Origin: Prorocentrum cordatum
Taxonomy: Eukaryota > Sar > Dinophyceae > Prorocentrales > Prorocentraceae
Length of the DNA: 64,000 nucleotides
Direction of reading: 5' to 3'
NCBI GenBank assembly: GCA_963575745.1
Contig: CAUYUJ010001714.1
Span: forward strand, 505,842 to 569,841
Shown here: piece after piece, positions 43,659 through 56,037 of the stretch
Layout: every line of letters begins with the position of its first letter
Position numbering within the stretch: the first letter of the stretch is position 1
Translations under genes and position numbers: made by a program
The notes under the pieces: generated by a model
Database searches by the model: none
What the model saw: the letters and a program-made list of their open reading frames with translations, nothing else
What the model was told of the DNA's origin: nothing

Positions 43659-44126
43659 GAATCACGACGAGGACGAGGACGACCATAAAGACAACAATGA
43701 CGAGAAAGAGGAAGAGGAGAAGCAAAGGGAGGAGGAGAAGGAGAGTGCGGAGGGCGGAGGAAGGGGGGAGCACGAGGACGAGGAGGAGGGCAACGCAGGA
43801 GCAGAAGGGGGGAGGAGGAGACGAGGAGGAAGAGGAGAGGGACGAAGGGGGAGGAGACGAGGAGGAAGAGGAGATGGAGCAAGAGAAGAAGGGGAGAGGA
43901 GGAGTGTTGGGAGGAGAGGGAGAGGGAGGGAGATGAAGAAAGGCGGAGAGGGAGACAGGCTCCCCATGCAACTTCTGCTGACTGGCGCCCATTCCCTGAG
44001 CAAAGTGTGGCCGAGCGGAGTCGCAAAGGCAAAAAAGAACCATATCACCAGCACCGGTAGCACGGACACCGCCCGGATGAGCTTGTTGGAGGCCCACATC
44101 GAGCAGGCGACACCACGCGATTCCAC
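43430..44126 (-). CDS. Two exons of an unidentified membrane protein
   Basis: The first exon (about 44120-43989) reads SNKLIRAVSVLPVLVIWFFF and ATPLGHTLLREW, giving one clear TM helix. The next (43567 to about 43500) starts after GCGCAG and reads EWYAYNCLYVYGMLLKWQAL. Joined, the text runs LLREWYAYNCLYVYG. GGAATGG is present at both exon edges, so the exact cut is ambiguous, which is typical of dinoflagellate introns. The 3' end and start are not fixed. The intron carries a GAC tract and polypurine DNA. No family recognised. Confidence 0.5.
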
Positions 44127-44221
44127 GGCTCACCAGGCCTGCAGGGCGCAACCGACGGGGGGGCAACGGCAAGACGGAACGCAGAACCCACGGCACTGCG
44201 CCCGCGCCTGCCGGCTATATA

Positions 44222-44245
44222 CACACACACACACACACACACACA
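44222..44245 (+). repeat. (AC)12 at the edge of MITE-B
   Basis: The AC tract sits exactly where other MITE-B copies have ACTGCACGC or ACTACACG in their left terminal repeat. Confidence 0.8.
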
Positions 44246-44424
44246 GAAGGGTGACCCTAGGCAAGAGTGACTGTAGGTGCGCAGCTTTCGGGGGGCACGG
44301 GGAGGTGGGGGGGGAGATTCCAAGAGCGCAAGCAGCAGCCGTCGCATCGGATGCAGCGATCCGGGGACCCCAGTGAGGCCGCACCATGAGGTCACCCTGG
44401 CGAAGGGCCACTCTTACGTGTGGC
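44246..44424 (+). mobile_element. MITE-B, copy 4
   Basis: Left end GAAGGGTGACCCTAGGCAAG, interior CATCGGATGCAGCGATCCGG and right end GGCCACTCTTACGTGTGGCG align along the length of copies 1 and 2. The left terminus has been replaced by (AC)n. Confidence 0.65.
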
Positions 44425-44578
44425 GGAATCCTGCCATCCCCGGACCTCGCGCCGGGAGCCCTCCTGGCATCCCCCCGTGGCCTCAACCTCCTGACATCCT
44501 CCCAGCCCCTCAGGGCCTCGTACCCTAAGAAACCCTCCTCCCGCCCGAATCCAACATCGCAGAGCCGACGCCTCGTGT

Positions 44579-44791
44579 AAGGGGCAACGATAAGGGGGGG
44601 GCCGGCTCAGGAGAGGGAAACATAAAGCTGGAATCGGAAATACAGCGCCGATAGATCGGCGATTGGTCCCAGATAGCGAAACCGCACGCTCCTGGGCGGG
44701 GCGGGCTATCGGGCCTGTATCGGCGACGAATGGGCGGTGTGGGGGTCGATGCATCCCACCTGAGCATATCTCCCCCCTAACGTTGCCCCTT
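44579..44791 (+). mobile_element. MITE-A, copy 3 (best preserved)
   Basis: 213 bp with near-perfect inverted termini: AAGGGGCAACGATAAGGGGG at the left, complement of CCCCCCTAACGTTGCCCCTT at the right. The central palindrome CGCCGATAGATCGGCG is intact at about 44650. As at 13 kb, a MITE-B copy lies just upstream. Confidence 0.7.
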
Positions 44792-45042
44792 CTGCGGCAA
44801 CTCATCGGAGCCTCCCGTACCATCTTGTTGGCTCTTGCGAACTATCGCGTATCGACACAAATCGACGCTAATCGACGCTAGTCGATGCTAAAGAGCCGTT
44901 ATCTCATCCATTACCAATCCCCAATCAGCGCGAATGCACTCTGAAGACGGAATTTCGAGGGTATACAAGGCCCCCATGATTTGCTACCGAACCTCCCCGC
45001 GTCCCGACGCCAGGTGACCTCGACACGGAGCATCCTGGACGG

Positions 45043-45195
45043 TAGGGGACCACATGCGAACCCTACCCCTGCCCCCCACGATTTCTGAGGGGGAGGGTGG
45101 GGTTCACTTCGCTCAGGAGCTCCCGAACGAAGTGACCCCCACCCTCCCCCTCAGAAATCATGGGGGGTAGGGTAGGGTTCGCACGTGGCCCCCTA
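45043..45195. mobile_element. MITE-C: fold-back element with 6-bp target-site duplication
   Basis: 153 bp that is almost entirely two inverted arms of about 70 bp, with a centre at GGAGCTCC. Both ends start TAGGGG-CCAC-TGCGAACCC when read inward, and the arms differ at only a handful of positions. GGACGG flanks it on each side (45037-45042 and 45196-45201). No coding capacity. Confidence 0.85.
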
Positions 45196-45201
45196 GGACG
45201 G

Positions 45202-46390
45202 GAGCAGCAGGTCAGGCCCGCGGCGCCACCGTGCCCCTGCATTGCTGCAGCCTTGCCCGAATCGCCTGCCCACGATTCTCTCGGCTACTCGCTCTCAGGA
45301 ACTGGTGCGGGCAAGGATGCCACGCATCCTGCGCCACGCATCCTGAAGGGCGCGTGGCTGGCTCTGTGGCATATGGCACGATGAAACCAAAGAACTCTCA
45401 AGCTGTGATTGCGCAGTTGTTCCCTGTCTGGCTGTAGAACATGTCGGATGACTTAGATTCGAGCCTCGGCAGCTTGGGCCATTTAGATGCAAATACGCCA
45501 TGCTGAGCGACGCCGCCACGGCCATGTAAGGTCCCGAGAACAACGAAGTGGGATCTACCGGTGGAAGAGGGAAAACAAGATCAATGTGAAAGCATGTTGT
45601 ACCAGGCCCAAGGACAAACGGCCCCTGGACCGCTCCTTCCTACCTCGCTCCGCTCTCGAAGTCCCTGCTCGAGACGTGCAAGTTCCAACACGGAATGAAC
45701 ATCTTCGAAATCGACGAATCAAGATTATTCTAGCATCGATACAGCGTACCCCCAACCAAAAATGGCGCGAGAGCCATATACATCCTCCTCCTCCTCCTCC
45801 CCTAGCATCGGGAAACTGGTCTTGAACGGTCCGAGCCCGAGGGTCAATCAGCCTGCGGCTGCTGCATCGCTCCCCTAGCTCTGTGCAGCTCTTCTGTTTG
45901 AGCAGTCCGATCGGGTCCATCAGCCGCACTCCCTATACTCGTGTTCCACGTTCCGATTCGCTCCGATCGAGCACATCCTTCAATTCGCTTCGATCGACTT
46001 CTCGATGGGCCCTCCTTGGAAGCACTCCATCCAGCCACTCCCTGGAGCTCTGCCTTCGACAGCCAACTTGGATGGTGGTGGCAGCAATGGTGACTACATC
46101 GATGAGATTCTGTTTATGCTGCTTCGAAAGTCGCACAAGTCTACAAACCCAACGCGCAGGCCCCTCACCTGGATGAAGGGCTCGCGGATCTGGGCGCGGT
46201 GCCGACATGACAAAAATGTTGCACGAGTAAAAAGCGCATCAGCTTGCGAGGTCACGATGGGAACGACGAGCCGCTGCCACTCAGTCCACCCACTTGGTCA
46301 GATAGTTGCTCGCCTTCAGAGCCGCAGTGACCTGCGCCGAATCCGCCACCGCGCTCTGACGCGGCTCGAACATGCTGGGACCCGTGTATG
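45202..46390. other. Unassigned stretch
   Basis: Unique sequence of moderate GC with a short CTCCTC tract (45783-45801). Several short open frames on both strands have no recognisable content. Confidence 0.4.
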
Positions 46391-46395
46391 TCCGT

Positions 46396-46396
<1 letters not shown>

Positions 46397-46438
<42 letters not shown>
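46397..46438 (+). repeat. (ACG)n microsatellite
   Basis: Fourteen GAC/ACG units giving a poly-Asp frame on the plus strand. Confidence 0.9.
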
Positions 46439-46550
46439 CGGGGCCGCCTTTGGCACGCGGAGCGCGCCACGGAAGCACTGGTGCAGACCTCCGACAGTGC
46501 ATGCTGAATTCTTGAGGATCGGCACGAGGGACCAGGAAGCCCAATGGCTC

Positions 46551-46800
46551 TTGAAGACAAGCGGAGGCAATATCGAACGGGAGCGTCGTTGTTTGCACGG
46601 GGGCGCTTGCGGCGCCGAGGCGGGAGCGCCGGTCCTGAGTATAGAACAAAGAAGTATCGAGCGGGATTGCCAGTTTTGTGGGAAGGCCAGCTTTCGGCGG
46701 CCAGCAGAAGCCCCACTCCAAAGTACAAAAAGAAGCAATATCGAGCGGGACCCTTGTTGTTGTTGGGGGGCCGTCTCCGGCGCACCCCTGAAACGCCTGA
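46551..46800 (+). repeat. Three ~88-bp tandem repeats
   Basis: AAGCGGAGGCAATATCGAAC, AAAGAAGTATCGAGCGGGAT and AAAAGAAGCAATATCGAGCG mark three diverged units near 46556, 46647 and 46730. Confidence 0.65.
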
Positions 46801-46918
46801 GCGTCGGCCGCATTTTCAAAGGAAATTCAGCCGGCACCAAGACGAAGGCGCCAGGGCGCCTGTAAGGGGTCCAACAAAAAATCTGTCGCACTTAAGAATC
46901 AGCAGCAGCAGCGGCAAT

Positions 46919-47251
<333 letters not shown>

Positions 47252-48203
47252 TTCAAGACTGTGCACTCGTATCTGCCCGCGTGCCATTGAACACGGATAT
47301 CCCAAGCACGCGATACCCGCCCTCTTCGTCTTCGATCGTACACAAGGATCTTCTTTGCCTGCCAAGCGCATTTTGCGCAGCCCCTAACAGGGGAAGAAAG
47401 GACGGATGGAAAGGAGAGGGAGAAAGATGGAACGCGAGAGAAATTGGCAAAAGGAGGCTAAGAGCAGAAAACACGTGGTTGAACCAAACGGGCAGATACG
47501 GCGGGTAGACCCTATCGGGCGGGTTGGGAAGCCGGGCCCAAGCGACCAAGTCGAGCAGGTGGGCTGCTGAAGCTTGGATCCTGCACGCACAGCGAGGAGG
47601 TCTCGAACGATTGCCCGTTTCCCACGTAAACCCTAAGAAAAACAAAACCGAAAGCGTGATGCCTGAATGTCGAAGGCGCGGCGAATCAATAAATTGCGCG
47701 GAAATCCAACGCGAGAGTACGATTCCTGCATAAATTGTGAGGAAGTCCCGCGCGAGAACCCGATTTCGGAATTAATGGTGGGAAATGTCAGGCGGGAACC
47801 GCCGTTGTTGTAGCCGGGGGGGGCGGGGGCACACTTTCAGGTTGAAGAATTCCCCCGTCTTTGTTTTCCAAGAAAAATGGAACTTCCAGTGGGGGAGTTC
47901 AAATGTAAAAGCACGATGCGCACCAGCGGGGAGGATAAACAACATTCGTCTACAAGAACGAGAATTCAACAGCAACAGAAACAAAAACAATAATTGTACA
48001 ACAACCATCTTCAGACTGCTATGTGGATGTAGGTTAACGACCAAAGAATCAAATCTACACACTATCCCGTAGGCTGCGGTAAGAAAGGAAAAGGGTCGCG
48101 AGTCCTTATCCAGGGCGCCGCGATGAAGGCAGCGCGGCATGTTGCACCGGTACCTGGGCCGATACGTTAGCGGAATGCAATGATATAGTGGTGATATGAG
48201 CGG

Positions 48204-48208
<5 letters not shown>
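47252..48208. other. Unassigned stretch
   Basis: Unique sequence, lower GC than average. No gene recognised. Confidence 0.35.

Positions 48209-48248
<40 letters not shown>
48209..48248 (+). repeat. (CA)n microsatellite
   Basis: Twenty CA units. Confidence 0.95.
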
Positions 48249-48254
<6 letters not shown>

Positions 48255-48424
48255 CGCCCCGAATCCCACCCGCTCCACGCCGGCCCCAGGCCCACGGGAG
48301 ACAAGGGCGGGGCACGGGAACAGAGGTGCGAGGTCCACTCGGTAGGTACACCGTCACATCTACCGCGCCTCCAAACGAAATCGCATCGGCTAGGAAAGAG
48401 AGAAAGGGGACCCACGCAGGGCAC

Positions 48425-49210
48425 TCAGGAGAGTCTACCCGCCCTTAGCGGACCCAGGGCGCGCCCCAAAAAAACGCTTCGGCACACCCGGACGACTCCC
48501 CGCCACCACGGGCGACGGGACTGGGAGAGCAAGAGAGAAAAGAACAAGTGGAAAACAGCGCCGCGTTCAGGAACGCGGGTGTTTCGACCAGCGCAAAGAA
48601 AGCACGCGCGCAAATAAACTGAAATTCGTAATGATACGCATGGATCCGGAGTTGTGACAACAACTCGGTCCAGCTAAAAGATGTGTCATTCACGGGGCAC
48701 TCCAGGCCCGAAATCACTCTCAGGGCTCTCCAGGTCCGAATTCAATCAATATTGAAATCTAGCTTGTGAGAGCAAGTGGTCAACGAGGTAGCGTGAAACG
48801 CGTGACGTGAGGGCCCTCAAAAACTAAAATGCAACGTCTTCGTGTTTCGAATATCGTACTCTTCGGTTCCAACATCCCAGTATCAAACTTGATGATATTG
48901 TTGACAGGCGACCACTGGGGTACTTTTACGCCCTGAGCGCAACACGATAGAAAACGATGTAAGATCAACTGGAATGCAAAATGAAATACACTGATATGGA
49001 ATGTCGAATAAATTAACTTAAGAGCACCAGTGTCAATGAGAACGAATATCCAGCAATACAGCCATGATGGTCAACATCTGGAAGTTGTAGCAGTTCTTGT
49101 CCCAGACACGATTACCACGCTCATCGGACCAGCCAATTGCACGGGCGCTGTTCTGGTTGATCCACATGTACTCGCAGTCATTCTCGTCGACGTAAATCCA
49201 ATCTTATAAA
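48425..49210 (-). CDS. Possible minus-strand exons, unknown protein
   Basis: Three lower-GC frames look protein-like: WIYVDENDCEYMWINQNSA with GWSDERGNRVWDKNCYNFQ (49196-49067), KVPQWSPVNNIIKFDTGMLE (48968-48780), and WTELLSQLRIHAYHYEF with a hydrophobic stretch (48717-48540). They could be the 3' exons of the corridor at 49852-53954. No splice sites fixed and no family recognised. Confidence 0.3.
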
Positions 49211-49851
49211 TGGCACGACCAGTAGCGGCACGCATTGTCCTGGTAATGCATGTTTTCGCGCCACCACGCCTGAGTGCGGCGCTGGAGCGCGCGGCGCTGC
49301 GGCTGCGCTCTGGATGCGTCTGCGCAGCAGCGCTCGACGTAGCCTGCTCTCGCGCCCCCCGCCTCGGTGGCGCCAACAGCCTTCCTGCGCCCGATGCAAT
49401 CGGGGTAACCGGGGCAGCGGCGCCGCCCCCAGCCCAGCCAGCGCCGCGGGCAGGGCCGCCGGAGGACGCCGCGCCCAGGCACATCGCGGCGCGGGGGCGG
49501 AGGCGCAGGAGGTGGAGCGGGACGCGGGTCAGCGACAGATGCAAACCCTTGCCCCCCCCACCCCCCCGAGCACCCCCTCCCGGGGCCTCCGCGTGGAGCC
49601 CTGCGAGCGCAACGCGGCCCATGAAGCCCGTTCCTTTCCCCGAGCGAGCGGGGGAAGTCAAGGGCCCGCGGCCGAGGCGCCCCGCGCGGCTCAAAGCACC
49701 AGGGGCTTGCCCCACGGCCAGCGAAGCCTTTTGCCGCGCTAACGGCGCGAATGTCCACGGCACGCCGCATGTCCGCAAGCGCGAGGGGCCTCTGACCACT
49801 GGTCTCTCTGAGGGTGGTCATCTGTTCATGGAAGACGGGACATTCTCGGAA

Positions 49852-52800
49852 TCACAGGGGGGCAACGCTAGCGCACGGGCGATACAACTTGCTCTCTTCA
49901 CCCTCGAGGTCAACACCTGCGCCCGACAGCCGACGCGCTCTGACAGAAAGTGATCTGTCGGCGACCACTTTCTCACGCCGCCTCTCGGCATTCTGGGCGA
50001 GCTTGTGGGGAAATTGCCTTTCCCCCGCAAGGTCAGCACGCGTGCCCATGAGACGGACGCAGACATCCTGGCGCACGAGTCGGGTTACAACCTCTCGATT
50101 CAGGGTGGCCCGTATCCACGCGTCGACGCCTGCGACGAATTCCACCCGAGCCCCCCCGACATCGCCGCAGGCGAGGGACGTCTCGCACATTGCGCAGGTG
50201 TGGCCGTCGCATTTGTCAAGGGGATCGCGGCAGCGGCGGTCACGCTGCTGCTTCTCTGCCTGGATGTCACGGGCGACTTCCTGGGTGAGAATCTCCACGC
50301 GGCTGCGGGCGTTTCTACCGGCGCCCAGAGATCGACCGAGGTTACGAAGAGCCCGATCGGGGATCAAATGAGCGCTGTCGGTGGCGATACTGGGGACCAG
50401 AGATCCCAATCCTTTTCCAATCATACGATCGGAAAGATCACCCGCCGAAATGTTCTCGCGAGACTGGTGTACTGAGGCCGTGCCAGCATGCTCGGCGATG
50501 ATCCGCTTGGCCGTTGCGATGAGCACGGCGTCCTTGTCAACCTCCCCCTCACCTTCCAAGCATTCTTCAGACTCTGTCCGCAGGACCTCGACTATCTGTT
50601 TCAGGGCGGGGGCAGCAGCAGAGGCAGTGCTGCCTGGGTCAGGAGCAGGGCCTGGGATAGCAGAAGGGCGCGGTGTGCTATCGGCGTCAGCCTCTGGAAT
50701 GCGAGGTTCGCGTCGGAGTGCGTCGTTGGCGCCCACGTCCATCGAGTCGCCCATGGGGAAGCCAGACTGCAAGCACCCCTGGAACTAACTTCTCATCGGT
50801 TGCCACAATGTCTTCCCACAGCTTGCGTAAGGGAAGAAAGGCGGGGTGATTATTGTAGATGTCGCTCTGCGACGTCTCATCCAAGCGCTTTGTGGAATTG
50901 TTTAAAATGATCGCATCTGTGTTGGGGGCACAACGAAATAAAACGGAACCGCCATCGCCCTTGTAGTCCAGGTACCTAAGCAATGTATACATGAAACGGC
51001 TATGAACAAAAAATATGGTAACTGAAGGGCCCTTGAGCTACGATGGTCGAACCTCAGGTTGAAGCAACACAGTGTTGAACCGAAAGTTGATGCCGATATA
51101 ATTTGCACACGTAAATTTGCCATCCACGCACTTTACGGTAATGAACTGCTTAACTTCGCACGTCAACGCGCGTTCAGAAATGATTCGGATGACCAGGTCA
51201 AGCGCCATCATTCTTGACGGTCTCGAAGAAGCCATCAGACAGGGTGCCAAGTATCGTTTCACGGAAATCGAGGGTCGGGAAGACGGTCATAGTGCTCTGT
51301 TCGTCTGCTTTGACGGCCTGATCATGAGCGTGGTCCACGTCCGTAGGAGCGTCGTGAGTTGCGGGTGTTTCCACCGGCGCGTCATCGACTACGTCGCCGT
51401 CGGGGGCCCCGCGACGATCATTTATGTCGTAGTCGAAGAAATGGGTACGCATTGTCTCGGTGAGATCAGCGCGAAGAGGAACCACAAATCTGAAACCAGA
51501 CTGCTCGCCACCATGATCGTTGTATCAGATGTTGACCCAAAAGGGTCCGTAGCCACGAAATGGGATCTGAACGGCGACGCATGGTCCGGCGTGCTCTATG
51601 CCCACGATAGGTCCGAAGATCTTGCCTTTCTTCAAGATAATGGCGCCATGTCTGGTGGCAGGCCATGGGAGAGCGACAACTCCGCACCAGGACATGCCAA
51701 ACGGACGCGCGTAGATGAAGTCGCCCTCCTGAATCTTGCCGTACCTAGGGGCTCGCTGTGAGCAATCCATGGGCACCTCCGCAAGTATCGGCTAGAAGTA
51801 TTGCTCTTTGCAGTTATGCACTGTGTGTCACCATGCAATACTGCTGGGGCTCTCTGCGATATCCTGCTGTATCTGGGTCGGTTGTTTCGCATCCTGCTTG
51901 GACGCGGGTGCCTCCACTGGCACTGGCGTCGGTGGGTTCGCATCCTGCTGGGACGCGGGTGTCTCCACCGGCGCGCGAGGATCTGCAGGGACAGCGGAAA
52001 CGGCCAACAATGTGTCCAGGCGAAAAACGTCCTGTGGTCAGGTGCGGCATCTTCAGGAGTGGCTGCCGGCGCGGGCTGAGCAACGTTGTGCGGCATCGCC
52101 GGCAATGGGCACTTCGCGATCGGAGGATTCACTGCAAAGGCCACGGATCCGCGGGGCTTGGGATGCACGGCAGTCTGCGCGCGGGCTGGCGTCCGCGGCG
52201 TCGGCATTGACTTCGGCGCGCGTTTCGCCGCGGGCGTTGCCACCGGCACCATTTCACAAACTTCGCACTGACTCCATGGCTCGGGGAGTTGCTCCAGCGG
52301 AGGGTCAGTCCATGATGCACTACGCTCAGGGTAAAGGACCCGTCCTCCAACTGTACGGATCGCAAGGATCGCACCACGCGGAATAGCCCGACGGCATATG
52401 ATTGCGCCTTGCTCCCCAAGCCAGAACTCACAGCCAGCTGCAGTAGCGGCCCCCATGTCGATGACGGTGTCAACCTGCTTCTTCTCGCGGTCGAATTGGC
52501 AGCCTGGAAGATTGGCGCGCGGGTTGTGATCATCTTCAATCACGAGGGAACTAGGGCTGAAGAAAGCCCCCATCACGGGCCAGACGAGCGGCGCCGCACC
52601 CAGGAAAGATGCCGCAGGGAAGGATGTTGGTACAAGCGTCGCACAGGGTGGCGCGACGCAAATACTCGACGTCTGTCCAAGATAAGCGCTTCCATCCCAT
52701 GTTACAAGGCCGACTGCTTTCGCGCACGCAGTTCTGTCCACCAACGGCGCGAATAGCCAGAACATGCCCCCGCGAGAAGGCCGACGAGAGATCATCGTTC

Positions 52801-53954
52801 AGCGCGCCGAACAAAGACCATTTCATAAAGCGAAGGAGCGAAGGACAGCAATGATGCAATAACCAACGTCGGTTTGCCAAGGCTGTCCAAGGCTCTGGGC
52901 CTGCCGCGCATGGCCGATCACAGCTTGTTGGTTCGGCCCATGTCCATGGTGTGGGAAGGCAGTTTTATCGGCTGGTCGAACGACGCAGCGTTGTTGAGAA
53001 CAGCCTATCCTGCAGTATCGGATGACCGCGGCCAGGCGTTGACGCGACGGCCGAGGAACTGATTGAGCCCATTGCTGTCCGGGTTGTCGCGACGCAGCAC
53101 GGTAGAGATCGACTTGCTGAAAAGAGCCGCCGCGCCGAACTTGCGAGCTAGATTTCTCCCACCCCTGAGAAGACCTGGCCCCAACTGCTGAGTGTTCACG
53201 TTACAACGCGTGACCCATTCGCACTCAGATAAACATATACTGTTGTGCAAGTCAGGGACACGTGCGATGGCGTAATCGTCGTACTGCATTCGGTCGATGC
53301 ACTGCGTATCCGTCCGGCACATGGAACATTGGCCATGTCCCCGAAATTGAGGAGGTACCCAAGGGAAAGAGTCGGCGGATTTCTTGCGAATGCAGCATTC
53401 CCTGGAGGCGCGGCAATTGCCATACTTGCCCAGGGTATCCTTGCCAGACTCGCATTGGGATCGGTCGCAACATTCGCGCGCCGCCATCACTGCGAGTCGA
53501 GGATGCTGCAGAGGCCGAAAGAGGGCGGGGCATCTGCAAGTGTTTCCACCGGCGCAATGCCGTCCACCGCCGGCACAGAGCGTGGACGCGGCGGAGGCGC
53601 CAGCGGCTCCCAGGGCTTAGCCGGCAGAGGCGGCGGTGGCTGCGGCGGCGGCAGGTGGCCTCGCGGCGCCGCCCTCCGACGGGCGCTCGGCGAGCTCGTG
53701 GCGACCGCCTCCAGCGGAGGGGCCCCCGACGCCAGCTCCGCGGCGGGCCGCCCATCGCCGCTGCCACGGGCCGCCGGCTGACGATTCGCTTCTTCGGGGG
53801 TTGCTGTCTGCTCTTCGGCAGCGGCGCCCGCGACCGCCAGCTGGGGCCCGCCTGCGATCGCAGGCCGCCGCGGTGCATCACCAGGGGCCCAAGTCTCGTT
53901 CACGGACAATTCCACCGAATCGACGTCGCCGCGCCCCAGGCGGCGCCGCTCCAC
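49852..53954 (-). pseudogene. Long broken coding corridor of unknown family with PVETPA linkers
   Basis: Protein-like minus-strand text covers much of 4.1 kb but switches frame repeatedly. One frame (51776-51198) is cut by TGA at 51525-51527, and another (51262 to about 50700) by TAG at 51038-51040. A frame change at the C4 run 50776-50779 leads into a 300-residue C-terminal part with CDGHTCAMC. Linkers of the type APVETPA recur (near 53555, 51950, 51910 and 51360). Two segments look like diverged copies of one domain: RGHVLAIRAVGG...LSWTD...LCDAC and RGAILAIRTVGG...ASWTD...CEVC. The text between PFWVNI and YNDHGGEQSGFRF suggests the TGA replaces a sense codon. I do not recognise the family. 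Base-call errors could explain some breaks. Confidence 0.5.
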
Positions 53955-54739
53955 CCCAGGGCCGGGATCACGCGCGCGTCCAGGTTGACCCCCCCAGAGG
54001 TCCTCCGGGACTCAGGCGGGATGAAGGCCCTAGGCTCGACGTTCGCCAAGTTGCCATTGCAGGGACTCGAACTCTATGCACCGACGCTTCTTCCAGCCCT
54101 GCGTTGGAATATGCGCAGGGGGGCGGATCCCGGTGCATATTGGACCCCGGCGAATACATGTTTCGTTGTTGTCCCGGGGCACCGGGGGGACAGTGCACGC
54201 CACGCCACCCCGGCGTCGTCCTCGACCCTCAGGAAGTCCTGGGGCTGACAAGCAGCCCGCCACTGGCAATGCGCATGTTCCAGTTTCCGACATTGGTCTC
54301 GAGGGCGAGCCAGCACAACTCGGCACGCTTCGCCGCCGCGGTAGCTTCGACGCCAAGCTCCCTCTAGGAGCCCCAGGCTTACCCTCGGCTTCGCGCCCGG
54401 CTGATGCCCACGGCCCTGGGCGCCCACCACGGGGCGCCTTCAGCTCCCCAACGGCACTCTCCGCCGACTGCATTTCCTCGGGGGCCACGCGGGCCCGGGC
54501 CTCCTGGACGCCGCGAGGGCCCGCGCGGGACGCGACGGGCACTGAAATTCCTCGGCGCCGCGGGCCGCCGCCACCGCGCAGCGGGAATGCAACGCCCACT
54601 CGACCGGCAGGCTCGAACCGAATGATCACGACGGCACGGCAATTGCAACGGCGAAGGCAACGACGGCATCGACGCGCAAGACCCCAGGGCCCTGACCCCG
54701 ATGTCCCCAAAGAACTGAAACACTCATGGCGCCCATGAA
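53955..54739. other. GC-rich stretch, possibly coding on minus
   Basis: Minus frames such as HCPPGAPGQQRNMYSPGS and ESLQWQLGERRA are weakly protein-like and may extend the corridor upstream. No call is possible. Confidence 0.3.
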
Positions 54740-55997
54740 CCCCAAGGGCACCCGAGACCCCCGAGGCCCCGGAGGCCGCAGACCCCTGAGACACTCGAAC
54801 CCCTTCTGAGACCCAACGGCCTTGAGGCGCTCGAGCACATGATGCGCTGGGACACCGAGACCCCCGAGGCCCTCAGACCTCAAAACCCCCGAGGCCCTGA
54901 GACCCTGAGACCCTTGAGACATCAATGGGGCCACACGAGACCCGCGATACCTCGGAAGCCCCCGAGACGGCCGAGGCCCCCGAGACACTCGGAAACCTCC
55001 GACGTCGCGGCCTGGAGACCCCGAGACCACGAGGGCACCCTGAAACCCTCGAGGCCCTCAGACCTCGAGACACCCGAGGTCCCGAAACGCCCGGCCCCCT
55101 GAGACCCCCATGAGACCCCCGGGACACTTGAAACCCACCGAAGCCTCTGAGACCGCCGAGGCGCCTGAGACACCCAGCACCCTCTGCAACCCCTGCGGCC
55201 CCGACACCCCCGAAGGCCTTGAGACTCTAGACCCCGAGGCCCCTGAAACATTTGAGACCCAGAGACCCCGCATGACACCTCGCTCGCCCGCGGGTCTGTC
55301 TGCCTAGCGCGCCAGCTTAACCGCCCAGCACCGCGGCGACCAGGGCCTGGCAGCGACGGCGAGAAGGAGGGCGCGCACCCTGCCCCGCCCTCGGCCCGCC
55401 GCTCCGCGGCAAAAGCAGCGGGGCCCGCCCTGCCACGCGCCCGAGACGACGACGCCGACGACGCCCTCGGCAATGACGACAACAGCTCCGGCGGCGGCGG
55501 CGGCGACAAGGGCATCCCGAACCCCCGCGGCCCTCAGACCTTGAGACCCCCGAGGCCCCGGAACGCTGAATCCCTTGCGACCTCTATGAGGCCCGAGAGA
55601 CACGCGAAACCCTCTGAGGCCTTTGAGACCACTGAAGCCCTGGAGACAATCGAAAACCTCTGAGACCCCCACGGCCCTGACACCCCAGAGGCCACGAGAT
55701 TTGCAAGGACCCTGAGGCCCCTGAGACGTTCGAAACCCAGAGACCCTGAATGACAACACCTCGCTCGCCTGCGGCCCCGTCTGCTCGGCGCGCCAGCCCA
55801 ACCGCCCAGCACCGCGGCGACGAGAGCCCAGCAGCGGCGACGGGGGCGGGGACGTGAACCCCACTCCGCCCTCGGCCCGCCGCTCCGCGGCGAAAAAGGC
55901 GGGGCGCGCCCTGCCCGCGACGGCGACGCCCGCGACGCCCGCGACCACGTCGACAACGACTCCGGCGGCGGCGGCGGCGGCGGCGGCGGCGACGGCA

Positions 55998-56037
<40 letters not shown>

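Noticed and set aside
43522-44196. 224-residue minus-strand frame rich in Leu, Ser and Val
   Set aside because: It reads the GAC and polypurine intron; the membrane exons are in other frames.
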